A DNA stretch of 64,000 nt, taken from positions 124,001-188,000 of the forward strand of contig JADJRJ010000030.1 of assembly GCA_016712265.1 (NCBI GenBank), read 5' to 3'. Below are positions 11,859 through 19,776 of this stretch, piece after piece. This DNA comes from Gemmatimonadota bacterium (lineage in GTDB: Bacteria > Gemmatimonadota > Gemmatimonadetes > Gemmatimonadales > Gemmatimonadaceae). Below the pieces are notes generated by a model. It was not told where the DNA came from, made no database searches, and saw only the letters and a list, made by a program, of their open reading frames with translations. The translations under genes and the position numbers were made by a program. The number at the start of each line of letters is the position of its first letter. Within the stretch, counting starts at the first letter, position 1.

Positions 11859-14342
11859 ATGTCCCGCATCACACCCTCCGCTGCCGCTGCCGTGCGCACC
11901 GCGATTCAACTCGCGGGGGGGCGGGAGGTGTGTTTTGTCGCGGCCATCGACGAGGACGGCGTCCTCGCGTCGGCGCGAGTTGTGGCCCGCGGGGATGTGC
12001 GCAGCGTGCTCGCCCTGCCGGGGTTCGCGCGCCGCGGGGAAATGTTGCTCCACAACCATCCGTCGGGGGTGCTGGAGCCGTCTGGTCCTGACCTCGAGAT
12101 TGCCGCGCGGATGCACGACGACGGGATCGGGTTCGCAATCACCAATAACGACGCGTCTGATGTCTATGTCGTGGTGGAGGTTCCGCGGCCGCGCCGCGCC
12201 GCCCCGCTCGACCTCGATGCCCTGGACGACGACCTCGGGCCGGATGGCCCCATCGCCACCCACCTGGGGCGCTATGAAGACCGACCGACCCAACGTGCCT
12301 ACACGCGCGCGATCGCCCGCCTGTACAACAGCGGCGGGGTCGGGTTGCTGGAGGCGGGGACCGGGGTAGGAAAGTCGTTAGGCTACCTCGTACCGGCGCT
12401 CCGCTGGGCCGCGGCGAACGGCGAACGCACGGTGGTCTCGACGAACACGATCAACCTGCAGGAACAGCTGGTCGGGAAGGACCTGCCGTTTCTCGCTGGG
12501 GCCATGGCCGACCAGCCGGTGCGGTTCGCCTTGCTCAAGGGGTGGCGGAACTACCTGTGCCTGCTCCGGCTCGAGCAGGCCCGGGGGGCCGGGGGGACAT
12601 TGTTCGACGACGGGCACGGGCAGGAGCTCGACATGATCGAGGCGTGGGCGGCCGGCACGAAGGACGGCTCGCTCAGCGACCTCGCCGAAGCGCCGCGCAG
12701 TGAGGTGTGGGACGAGGTCTCGGCCGAGCCGGACCTGTGCCAACGACTCAAGTGCCCGCACTTCGACAAGTGCTTCCTCTTCGCGGCGCGTCGTGAGGCG
12801 GCGCAGGCAGATGTCGTGGTCGTGAACCACCACTTGCTGCTGGCCGACCTGGCGGTCCGCCGCGCCTCGCAGAACTGGGATGAGGCGGCCGTGCTCCCGC
12901 CGTTCCAGCGACTGGTGGTCGACGAAGGGCACCACCTCGAGGACGCCGCGGCCAAACATCTTGGGGCTACGGTTTCATCGCGCGGGGTGCAGCGCTTGTT
13001 CTCCCGATTGGAGCGACGCGGGAGAGGGTTGCTTCCCACGCTGTCGCAACGCTTGGGGGCACGCAAAGACCTGCTGAGCGTGGCGTCGCTGGACCTGGTC
13101 CATGCCAAGCTCTTTCCTTCGGCACTCGCCGCCCGGGACAAGGCAGGGATCGTCTTTGACTTGCTCGATGGACTGATGCAGGAGTCGAATCTCGCGGTCA
13201 TGCGCCTGACGAGGGACTTTGATGAGCACCCGGTCTGGAAGGCGGGACTTGACGGCGCGTTGGAGGACCTGCTGCGCGAGTTCCAGTTGATGGCGGACAA
13301 CCTCCGGCTCATCAAGGATCGCATGGAGGCCGACGAGCGCTTGATGGACCTGAATGGCACCCTGCTCGGGGAGTTGCGGGGGGTGTCGCGCCGGCTGGAG
13401 TTGGCCGGAGACGCGCTGCGCCAGGCCCTGCGGCCTGCGTCTGCGGCGCGGACGGTGCGGTGGCTCGAAGTGCGCGGGAAGGAGCGCTCGCTGGTGGCGA
13501 CGGCCGTTCCCCTCGCACTGGCCCCCATCCTCCGGGATGACCTCTTTCGCCGGGTGGAGACGACGGTTGTCACCAGTGCCACGCTGGCGACCGAGGGGCG
13601 CTTCGATTTCATGCGCAACCGGCTCGGACTCGACGAGGATGATGTTGAGCCGGAGGAGGGAGCGTTCGCCTCTCCGTTTGACTACCGCGCCCAGTCCCTA
13701 CTTGCCATTCCGCATGATGTGCCAGCGCCTAACGTCAACGGTGATGAACACTTCGCCGCTGTGCTGCAGGGGATTTCTCTGGTGGCTCAGGCTGCGGGCG
13801 GGGGGGTCTTTGGGCTGTTCACGAGTCACCGGGACGTGCGCGAGGCGGCGCGTGAGTTACGCCAACGAGGGCTTGGTGGGAGTTTTCCACTTCTTGTACA
13901 CGGCGAGGAAACGCGCGATGCGTTGCTCCGCCGGTTCAGGGAGTCCGGTAACGCGGTCTTGCTCGGCACATCGTCGTTCTGGGAGGGGGTGGACGTACCC
14001 GGCGACGCCCTGCGCGGTCTGGTGATTGCGAAGCTGCCGTTTCGGGTACCGACCGAGCCGCTGACCGCAGCGCACTGTGAGGCGATCGAGGCGCGCGGTG
14101 GGGACCCGTTTCAGGAGTACATGCTGCCTCATGCCGCGTTGCGCCTCAAGCAGGGGTTCGGCCGGCTGATCCGGACGCGGGACGATCGCGGTGTCGTGCT
14201 CTTGATGGATTCGCGAGTCTGTTCAAAGCGATACGGCGAGGAGCTGTTGGATGGGCTGCCGCCGGCACAGCAGGTGATTGGTTCCTGGGCCGAAGTGGAA
14301 GCGGCCGTGCGTCGATTTTACCGAGCAAATGGGCGGCGCTAA
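11859..14342 (+). CDS. JAMM(RadC-like)-DinG fusion, ATP-dependent DNA helicase
   Basis: The 827-residue protein joins two modules. Residues 1-110 carry a JAB/JAMM metalloprotease-fold motif, HNHPSG then PSGPD, the HxH-x-D pattern seen in RadC-type proteins. From residue about 140 a DinG/XPD-like superfamily-2 helicase follows: Walker A EAGTGVGKS near residue 166, an iron-sulfur cysteine set (Cys234, Cys294, Cys299, Cys305), the DEAH-box variant VDEGH near residue 354, VTSATL in motif III and GRLIRTRDDRG in motif VI. DinG unwinds 5'-3' and resolves D-loops, R-loops and G-quadruplexes. The fusion suggests a metal-dependent hydrolase or ubiquitin-like-binding domain delivered to DNA; that part is inference. 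It is a single gene starting at ATG 11859. Confidence 0.85.
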   Translation: MSRITPSAAAAVRTAIQLAGGREVCFVAAIDEDGVLASARVVARGDVRSVLALPGFARRGEMLLHNHPSGVLEPSGPDLEIAARMHDDGIGFAITNNDASDVYVVVEVPRPRRAAPLDLDALDDDLGPDGPIATHLGRYEDRPTQRAYTRAIARLYNSGGVGLLEAGTGVGKSLGYLVPALRWAAANGERTVVSTNTINLQEQLVGKDLPFLAGAMADQPVRFALLKGWRNYLCLLRLEQARGAGGTLFDDGHGQELDMIEAWAAGTKDGSLSDLAEAPRSEVWDEVSAEPDLCQRLKCPHFDKCFLFAARREAAQADVVVVNHHLLLADLAVRRASQNWDEAAVLPPFQRLVVDEGHHLEDAAAKHLGATVSSRGVQRLFSRLERRGRGLLPTLSQRLGARKDLLSVASLDLVHAKLFPSALAARDKAGIVFDLLDGLMQESNLAVMRLTRDFDEHPVWKAGLDGALEDLLREFQLMADNLRLIKDRMEADERLMDLNGTLLGELRGVSRRLELAGDALRQALRPASAARTVRWLEVRGKERSLVATAVPLALAPILRDDLFRRVETTVVTSATLATEGRFDFMRNRLGLDEDDVEPEEGAFASPFDYRAQSLLAIPHDVPAPNVNGDEHFAAVLQGISLVAQAAGGGVFGLFTSHRDVREAARELRQRGLGGSFPLLVHGEETRDALLRRFRESGNAVLLGTSSFWEGVDVPGDALRGLVIAKLPFRVPTEPLTAAHCEAIEARGGDPFQEYMLPHAALRLKQGFGRLIRTRDDRGVVLLMDSRVCSKRYGEELLDGLPPAQQVIGSWAEVEAAVRRFYRANGRR

Positions 14343-14433
14343 CGAGCGCCTTCGGAGACCACGCTCCCCGCGTGGGCGCCTTCTGGTGCCTCGCTTAGTT
14401 TCCGGCCTATCCCAACCCCTCACGATCCGTCCC

Positions 14434-15045
14434 ATGAGCGCCCGCCCGTCCAAGATTGTCTGCATTGGCCGCAACTACGTCGAGCATGCGAAGGAGCTTG
14501 GCAACGCCGTCCCTGACAAGGAGCCGTTGTTCTTTCTCAAGCCGCCCTCGAGCCTGATCGGCGATGGTGAGGCCATCGTGCTGCCGCCCCAGTCGTCGCA
14601 AGTGGAGCACGAGGGCGAGATCGGCGTGGTGATCGGCGCGACCCTCAAGAACGCGTCGGAAGCCGAGTGTGCGGCGGCGGTGCGAGCCATTGTGGCCGTG
14701 AATGACGTGACCGCCCGCGACCTCCAGCGAAAGGACTCGCAATGGACCCGGGCCAAGGGGTTCGACACCTTCTGCGCCGTGGGGGCTCCGTGGACGGGGT
14801 CGGTCGACCTTGGGAACATCGAGGTGGTGACCCGCGTGAATGGAGTGGAGAAGCAACGAGGCAATTCGAACCAGATGGTCTTCTCGATCCCGTTCTGCCT
14901 GTCCCACATCTCGCACGTGATGACGCTGGAGCCGGGCGACATCGTGGCGACGGGGACGCCGGCGGGGATCAGCAAGCTGTCGCCCGGGGATGTGGTCGAA
15001 ATCGAGGTCGTGGGGTATTCCAGGGTGTCCAATCCGGTCAAATAG
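14434..15045 (+). CDS. Fumarylacetoacetate hydrolase family protein (acylpyruvase/isomerase type)
   Basis: The 203-residue protein is the single-domain FAH type, as in FAHD1-like acylpyruvases and the HpcE/YcgM group. It has KIVCIGRNYVEHAKELG, PLFFLKPPSSLIG, the metal-binding stretch HEGEIGVVIG, VNDVTARDLQ, and the closing GDIVATGTPAGISKLSPGDVVEIEV. Such enzymes cleave or isomerise beta-diketo or acylpyruvate compounds with Mg2+; oxaloacetate decarboxylation is also known. The frame is open further upstream, but ATG 14434 gives the normal family N-terminus. The exact substrate cannot be read from sequence. Confidence 0.87.
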   Translation: MSARPSKIVCIGRNYVEHAKELGNAVPDKEPLFFLKPPSSLIGDGEAIVLPPQSSQVEHEGEIGVVIGATLKNASEAECAAAVRAIVAVNDVTARDLQRKDSQWTRAKGFDTFCAVGAPWTGSVDLGNIEVVTRVNGVEKQRGNSNQMVFSIPFCLSHISHVMTLEPGDIVATGTPAGISKLSPGDVVEIEVVGYSRVSNPVK

Positions 15046-15160
15046 GGGCCTGTTCGCGGCAACCCCGGCCGACCGGGACGGGACAGAGGGAGGGGGCCGC
15101 TTGGCGTGTCCTGTGAGGGCGACTCTGCCGCCCGTCGTTGCGACCTTGTAACATCAAGCC

Positions 15161-16090
15161 ATGCTGACGCTGCGGGACCGCGGGACCACGCAGGAGGAGG
15201 GGAGCGCTCCGGGTCGGCGAATCCGGGCGACCTCGGTTTCTGTGCTGGTCCACCTGTTGGTGGTGGCCGGGCTGTGGCAGGTGCTGCAGTTCCCGCGGGT
15301 CATTGATGCGTTCCTCGAGCGCGGGGAGGCCACGGCCGACCGGGAGCAGCGGATTACGTACGTCCAGGTCCCGCCGCGCATCGAGATGGTCGCGCAACCG
15401 CGGGTCGTCCCTGCGCGTCGCCCGGAAGCTGCCGAGCCGGTATCTGCACCGCCGGCCGCCGCACCGACGGCAACGGAGGGTCCACCCGCCGGGCCGCCCA
15501 CCTCGCTCGTGGCGCCGTCGGCGGTACCCGAGGGGATTCCAGCGGCCCCAGCCGGTCCGGCGACCGGTCCCCTCGCAACGGGCCGCGGTCCGGTCCGCGG
15601 CGTGCAGCCGGGTTATACGGAGCCGCGTGTCTGGATTCAGGCGGAGCCGGTATATGCCGCGGCACTGGAGGGGGACGCCAAGCTGGATAGCGCGGTCGCG
15701 GCCCGCGTGTACGCCTTCCGAGATTCGGTGGCGGCGAACACCTACCAGCCGAACAAGTTCGAGCGCGGCGACTGGACGTACGAGACGAAGGACGGGAAGA
15801 AGTTCGGGATTGACCAGAAGTTCATCCGGCTTGGCAAGGTCTCGATTCCCACCGCACTCCTCGGCCTCCTGCCACTGAACCAGATGCAGGGGAACCCGAT
15901 CGCGATCGATCGGGAGCGTCGGCTGGCGGCGATGCGGTCGGAGATCATCAGCCAGGCGCAGATGGCGATGAACGAGGAGGAGTTCCGGCAGGCGGTCAAG
16001 GCGATCCGTGCGCGGAAGGAGCGCGAACAGAAAGAAGCCGAGAAAAAGAAGAAGGCCGCCCCGGTGAAGGTGATTTCGGACGGTCGTTAG
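15161..16090 (+). CDS. Membrane-anchored Pro-rich protein with a TonB-like N-terminus
   Basis: The 309-residue product has one transmembrane segment (residues about 22-45, SVSVLVHLLVVAGLWQVL), then a Pro/Ala-rich stretch (residues about 75-150) resembling the periplasm-spanning arm of TonB. Beyond it there is no recognisable TonB C-terminal beta-domain; instead it has YTEPRVWIQAEPVY, a YETKDGKKFGIDQKFIRLGKVSIP region and a charged coiled tail rich in Lys/Glu. It may be an envelope-spanning adaptor. ATG 15161 is the first start in frame. A bidirectional hairpin at 16097-16133 follows the stop. Confidence 0.65.
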   Translation: MLTLRDRGTTQEEGSAPGRRIRATSVSVLVHLLVVAGLWQVLQFPRVIDAFLERGEATADREQRITYVQVPPRIEMVAQPRVVPARRPEAAEPVSAPPAAAPTATEGPPAGPPTSLVAPSAVPEGIPAAPAGPATGPLATGRGPVRGVQPGYTEPRVWIQAEPVYAAALEGDAKLDSAVAARVYAFRDSVAANTYQPNKFERGDWTYETKDGKKFGIDQKFIRLGKVSIPTALLGLLPLNQMQGNPIAIDRERRLAAMRSEIISQAQMAMNEEEFRQAVKAIRARKEREQKEAEKKKKAAPVKVISDGR

Positions 16091-16096
16091 GCGGAC

Positions 16097-16133
16097 GGGG
16101 CAGCGAGCCCTCCCAGAGGATGGGCTCGTCCCC
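16097..16133. terminator. Bidirectional hairpin between convergent genes
   Basis: CGAGCCC at 16104-16110 pairs with GGGCTCG at 16122-16128, and GGGG 16097-16100 with CCCC 16130-16133, leaving an 11-nt loop. It lies between the TonB-like gene and the convergent lexA-like gene and could end both transcripts. Confidence 0.55.
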
Positions 16134-16139
16134 GAGCGA

Positions 16140-16778
16140 CTAATACGGTTCGTCTGGGGCGGGCGCGCGGAGGCTGCGGACCACCGTGGTCACGACGCCG
16201 AGGATGGCGAAGTCGTCGGTGGGGCCGAGGAAGGTCTCGGGTTCCCCGGCGGTCCCGGTGCTGAGCGAGACGACGGCGCCGAGGTGACCGATCAGGCGCA
16301 CGGTGACGTGTCCGCCGATGCGCGCCGCCACGAGTTCTCCATCGATGGCGCGGGTGGATGGACTCACGAGGGCGAGGTCTCCGGCGAGGATCCCCCGCAG
16401 CGCCAACTCGTCCCCAACAACTCGCAGCAGGAACGAGTCATCGGTGAGGACCAGGCTGCGGTCGACGCCGACGAAGCGCTCGCGGTTCTCGCTCGTGAGG
16501 TATGGGGCGACCGGGTTCACGCGGGCGTAGAGCGGGATGGGCTGTACGCCGCCAATGCTGGAGAAGCCGACGATCTTCACCCCGCGTGAACGGGCGTGCT
16601 CCCGCTCGAGGAACCCCTTGTCCTCCAGCCGGGCCAGGACTTCGGTCACCGTCTTGGTGCTGGGGATGCGCACCTTGCGGCCAATCTCGCGGACGCTCGG
16701 CTGGTAGGTGTGTTCGGCGAGGAAGTCGAGCAGGAAGTGGTAGACTTTCCGCTCGATGGGGGTCAGCGGGTCGTGCAC
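16140..16778 (-). CDS. LexA-like transcriptional regulator lacking self-cleavage residues
   Basis: The 212-residue protein has the LexA N-terminal winged helix (PLTPIERKVYHFLLDFL, HTYQPSVREIGRKV, TVTEVLARLEDKGFL) and a C-terminal S24 peptidase-type fold. The fold aligns with LexA, yet the catalytic Ser (usually G-x-S-M) is replaced: FLLRVVGDELALRGILAGDL. The Lys is replaced too, by Arg in HVTVRLIGH. The Ala-Gly cleavage bond region reads RVNPVAPYL instead of the usual AAG-P. It therefore should not self-cleave when RecA is activated. GTG 16778 is chosen with GAGG about 8 nt upstream; no in-frame ATG is nearby. It lies 37 nt after gltX on the same strand. Operator targets are unknown. Confidence 0.8.
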   Translation of the reverse strand: MHDPLTPIERKVYHFLLDFLAEHTYQPSVREIGRKVRIPSTKTVTEVLARLEDKGFLEREHARSRGVKIVGFSSIGGVQPIPLYARVNPVAPYLTSENRERFVGVDRSLVLTDDSFLLRVVGDELALRGILAGDLALVSPSTRAIDGELVAARIGGHVTVRLIGHLGAVVSLSTGTAGEPETFLGPTDDFAILGVVTTVVRSLRAPAPDEPY

Positions 16779-16815
16779 GACGGCCTCGTGTAGCAGTGCA
16801 TGGTTTGGGGTGCCA

Positions 16816-18264
16816 TCACGCCGTCTCCGCGAGCCGGGCGAGGGCAGCGTCGAGGCGCTGCAGCGTGCTGTCGCGGCCCAGGACGGTGAGCACGTCGAAC
16901 ATGCCCGGGCTCTCGCCGGTGCCGGTGAGCGCGACGCGGAGCGGTTGGAAGAGCTTGCCCGCCCCAACCCCCGCCTGCTCGGCCACCGTGCGTAGCACGG
17001 CCTCGGTGGTGACGGGGGTCCAGTCGGGGGCGGCGGCGAGCGCGGTGCGCGCCGAGGTGAGCAGGGCCGCGGCCGCGGGAGCGTCCTTCCAGTGTTTGGC
17101 GACGGCGGCCTCCTCGAATTCCACGGTGGTGCTCCAATACGGCCGGGCCTGCCGCACCAGCTCATTGATGGTGCGGGCGCGCACGCGCAGGAGGTCGAGC
17201 AGGTGTAGCCACCACGTGTGGCGAGTCTCCAGCCGGGCCGCATCGGCGAGGTTGGCCTCGATGACAAACGGGCGCAGGTATGCCGCCAGGTCCTCGAGCG
17301 GGAGCCGCATCATGTGCTGGCCGTTCATCCACTCGAGCTTCTTGAGGTCGAAGACGCTGGCCTTCTTGAGCAGTCCGTCACCCGTGAACGCGTCGATCAG
17401 CTCGGGCATGTCCATGACCTCGCGATCGTCGCCGGGGGACCAGCCAAGGAGGGCGAGGAAGTTGCGCATCGCCCCCGGGAGGATGCCGAGGTGCTGGTAG
17501 TCGCCGACCGCGGTGGCGCCGTGTCGCTTGGAGAGCTTCTTCCCGTCCATCCCGTGGATCATCGGAAGGTGCGCGAAGGTGGGCAGGGAAGCGCCTAACG
17601 CCTGGTACAACAGGATCTGCTTCGGCGTGTTGCTGATGTGATCGTCGCCGCGCATGACCAGGGTGATCCCCATGGCGATGTCATCGGAGACCACGGCGAA
17701 GTTGTAGATCGGCGTCCGGTCCGAGCGCAGGATGATGAAGTCGTCGATGTCCTTGTTGGGGAAGGTGATGGTGCCGTGCACCAGGTCATCCCAGGACGTG
17801 CTGCCCTCGGGGACGCGGAAGCGGATCGTGTAGGGGTCGCCGCGGTCGAGGCGTGCCTGCAGCTCCGCTGGCGAGAGTTCGGCCAGGCGGCGGTCGAAGG
17901 TGAAGGTTTCGCCGCGGGATTCGGCGTTCTTGCGCAGCTGGTCCAGCTGCTCGGCGGTCGTGAAGTCGCGGTAAGCGAGTCCGGCGTCGAGCAGCTGGAA
18001 GGCATCACGCTGGTGCCGCTCGACGTTGGCGCCCTGAAAGACGACATCTTCGTCCCAGTCGAGGCCGAGCCAGGTGAGGCCCTCGAATATCGCGCGGGTG
18101 CTTTCGTCGGTGCTGCGCGCCTTGTCGGTGTCCTCGACGCGGAGGAGGAACTTGCCGCCGGTCTTGCGGGCGTAGAGCCAGTTGAAGAGGGCCGTGCGCG
18201 CGCCGCCCACGTGCAGATAGCCGGTGGGCGAGGGGGCGAAGCGGAGGCGTGGGGTGGCGGTCAT
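16816..18264 (-). CDS. gltX: Glutamyl-tRNA synthetase
   Basis: This class-I aminoacyl-tRNA synthetase charges tRNA-Glu (and tRNA-Gln where GatCAB is used). The 482-residue product has the HIGH-type signature PSPTGYLHVGGARTALFN at residues 11-28, the RVEDTDKARSTDES motif, the DDHISNTPKQILLYQALG segment and the KMSKS-type loop GKKLSKRHGA. The anticodon-binding helical C-terminal half follows, from ALLGWSPGDDREVM on. ATG 18264 is used; the longer open frame upstream runs through tRNA-Ser and is not coding. A lexA-like gene follows after 37 nt. Confidence 0.96.
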   Translation of the reverse strand: MTATPRLRFAPSPTGYLHVGGARTALFNWLYARKTGGKFLLRVEDTDKARSTDESTRAIFEGLTWLGLDWDEDVVFQGANVERHQRDAFQLLDAGLAYRDFTTAEQLDQLRKNAESRGETFTFDRRLAELSPAELQARLDRGDPYTIRFRVPEGSTSWDDLVHGTITFPNKDIDDFIILRSDRTPIYNFAVVSDDIAMGITLVMRGDDHISNTPKQILLYQALGASLPTFAHLPMIHGMDGKKLSKRHGATAVGDYQHLGILPGAMRNFLALLGWSPGDDREVMDMPELIDAFTGDGLLKKASVFDLKKLEWMNGQHMMRLPLEDLAAYLRPFVIEANLADAARLETRHTWWLHLLDLLRVRARTINELVRQARPYWSTTVEFEEAAVAKHWKDAPAAAALLTSARTALAAAPDWTPVTTEAVLRTVAEQAGVGAGKLFQPLRVALTGTGESPGMFDVLTVLGRDSTLQRLDAALARLAETA

Positions 18265-18306
18265 GTGGGAAAGACAAAGCGGCAGGGCGGAGGTCGAGAC
18301 GGAAAC

Positions 18307-18331
18307 CGTCTGCCGCCTGCCGCCTGCCGCC
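18307..18331. repeat. Degenerate TGCCGCC repeats upstream of gltX
   Basis: CGTCTGCCGCCTGCCGCCTGCCGCC is the inverted, slightly degenerate form of the GGCAGAC unit seen near 8.5 kb and 11.6 kb. It lies between tRNA-Ser(GCT) and gltX. Confidence 0.6.
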
Positions 18332-18347
18332 CATGGGGTGTCCTGTA

Positions 18348-18437
18348 CGGAGACGGAGGGATTCGAACCCTCGATAGGGCTTTTGACCCTATAACGGTTT
18401 AGCAAACCGCCGCCTTCAGCCTCTCGGCCACGTCTCC
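18348..18437 (-). tRNA. tRNA-Ser(GCT)
   Basis: The minus strand folds as a class-II tRNA of 90 nt. The acceptor stem is GGAGACG/CGTCTCC with discriminator G; the anticodon arm GGTTTGCTAAACC carries GCT; a long variable arm (ATAGGG/CCCTAT) is typical of serine; the T-arm GAGGGTTCGAATCCCTC is complete. No CCA is encoded. It reads codons AGC/AGU. Confidence 0.95.
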
Positions 18438-18499
18438 CGGTCGTGCGACGGGAGTTTAACAGGGGAGGGGCGGCGAGGGCAGGGCGCGTGGCGCCGGAA

Positions 18500-19595
18500 T
18501 CAGGGTCGGTCGAGACCGAACGCGGAGAGGGCCTCGTCCCAGGTGGGTTTCGTGCCTTCGGAGGGGGGCGTGAGCGAAAAGCGGGGGGCGGGGGCGGGCT
18601 CGACAGCGTCGGTGCGTGGGCGGTACGCCTCACGGGCCTGGTGGTGCGGGTGGAGCGCGACCTCCTCGATCGTGAGTACCGGGGTGACGCAGGCATCCGT
18701 CCCGGCGAACTGATCGATCCAGGCGTCTCGTGGCCTCGCGCGGAAGGCGGCGGCCAAGCGGGCGGCGAAGGCCGGCCACTGGTCCCGGTCCCACTGGTCG
18801 CGGAAGGCCGGGTCGGTCAGGCCGAGTCCGCCCAGGAGGGCCTCGTAGAACTTCGTCTCTATGGCACCCACGGCGACCCATCGGCGGTCGGCGCACTCGT
18901 AGCACCGGTAGAAGTGCGCCCCGCCATCGAGCGTGTTGGTCCCGCGGTCGCCCGGCCACATGCCGGAAGCCCGGAGTCCGTACACCTGGGCCATGAGGAG
19001 CGAGGCGCCATCCACCATGGCGGCGTCAACGACCTGGCCGCGTCCCGTCGCCCTCGCTTGCAGGATGGCGCAGGCAACGCCAAACGCGAGGAGCATCCCG
19101 CCGCCGCCGAAGTCGCCGACGAGATTGAGCGGGGGCGTTGGTGGGCCTTCAACTCCACCGATGGCGTGCAGGGCGCCGGTGAGCCCGATGTAGTTGATGT
19201 CGTGTCCGGCGGTGGTGGCGAGTGGCCCGTCCTGGCCCCAACCGGTGACCCGTCCGTAGACCAGCCTGGGGTTGCGAGCGTGGACCACGTCCGGGCCGAG
19301 GCCGAGCCGTTCCATGACGCCGGGACGGAAGCCCTCGATGAGGACGTCGGCGTGGTCGAGCGCGTGGAGGCAGCGCGCGCGATCGGCGTCCGCCTTCAGG
19401 TCGAGGTACACGGTGGGCCGGCCGCGGATGAGCAGGTCGACCGCCCCACCGTCCAGGGCCTTGGGCGCGTGCCGATCGATCCGAACGACGGTGGCCCCCA
19501 TGTCGGCGAGCATCATCCCGGCAAACGGCGCGGGTCCGATCCCCGCGAACTCGATGACCTTGAGGCCGGCAAGCGGGCCGTGGGATGGGTTCATG
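18500..19595 (-). CDS. CaiB/BaiF family CoA enzyme, alpha-methylacyl-CoA racemase type
   Basis: The 364-residue protein follows the class-III CoA-transferase fold: [30 protein letters not shown] at the N-terminus, then [28 protein letters not shown] and [22 protein letters not shown]. The [13 protein letters not shown] segment with its His, and the [11 protein letters not shown] segment with its Asp, are the acid/base residues known in alpha-methylacyl-CoA racemases, which epimerise the 2-methyl centre of branched-chain acyl-CoAs. True CaiB transferases differ here. ATG 19595 is chosen because the longer frame to 19687 has no family homology. It is a single gene divergent from the plug-protein gene. 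Confidence 0.83.
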
Positions 19596-19776
19596 GGTGG
19601 GGTGCGGTGTGGCGGTGGTTGTTGACCTGGTGACGCGCAGGGGGCACGACGCCCTTCGCCGAACAAGGGCGAGGAGCTGTTGGTCAACGTAGCCGCGAGC
19701 CATCGGTGGGCGGCAGGGCCGTGCGAGAATCGCGCGATGGCGTCATCTTTGGCTGCACCTCAAGCGGAGTTGCCGC

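Noticed and set aside
16140..16778. Genuine SOS repressor LexA
   Set aside because: Catalytic Ser and Lys and the Ala-Gly cleavage bond are absent, so the gene name lexA is not assigned.
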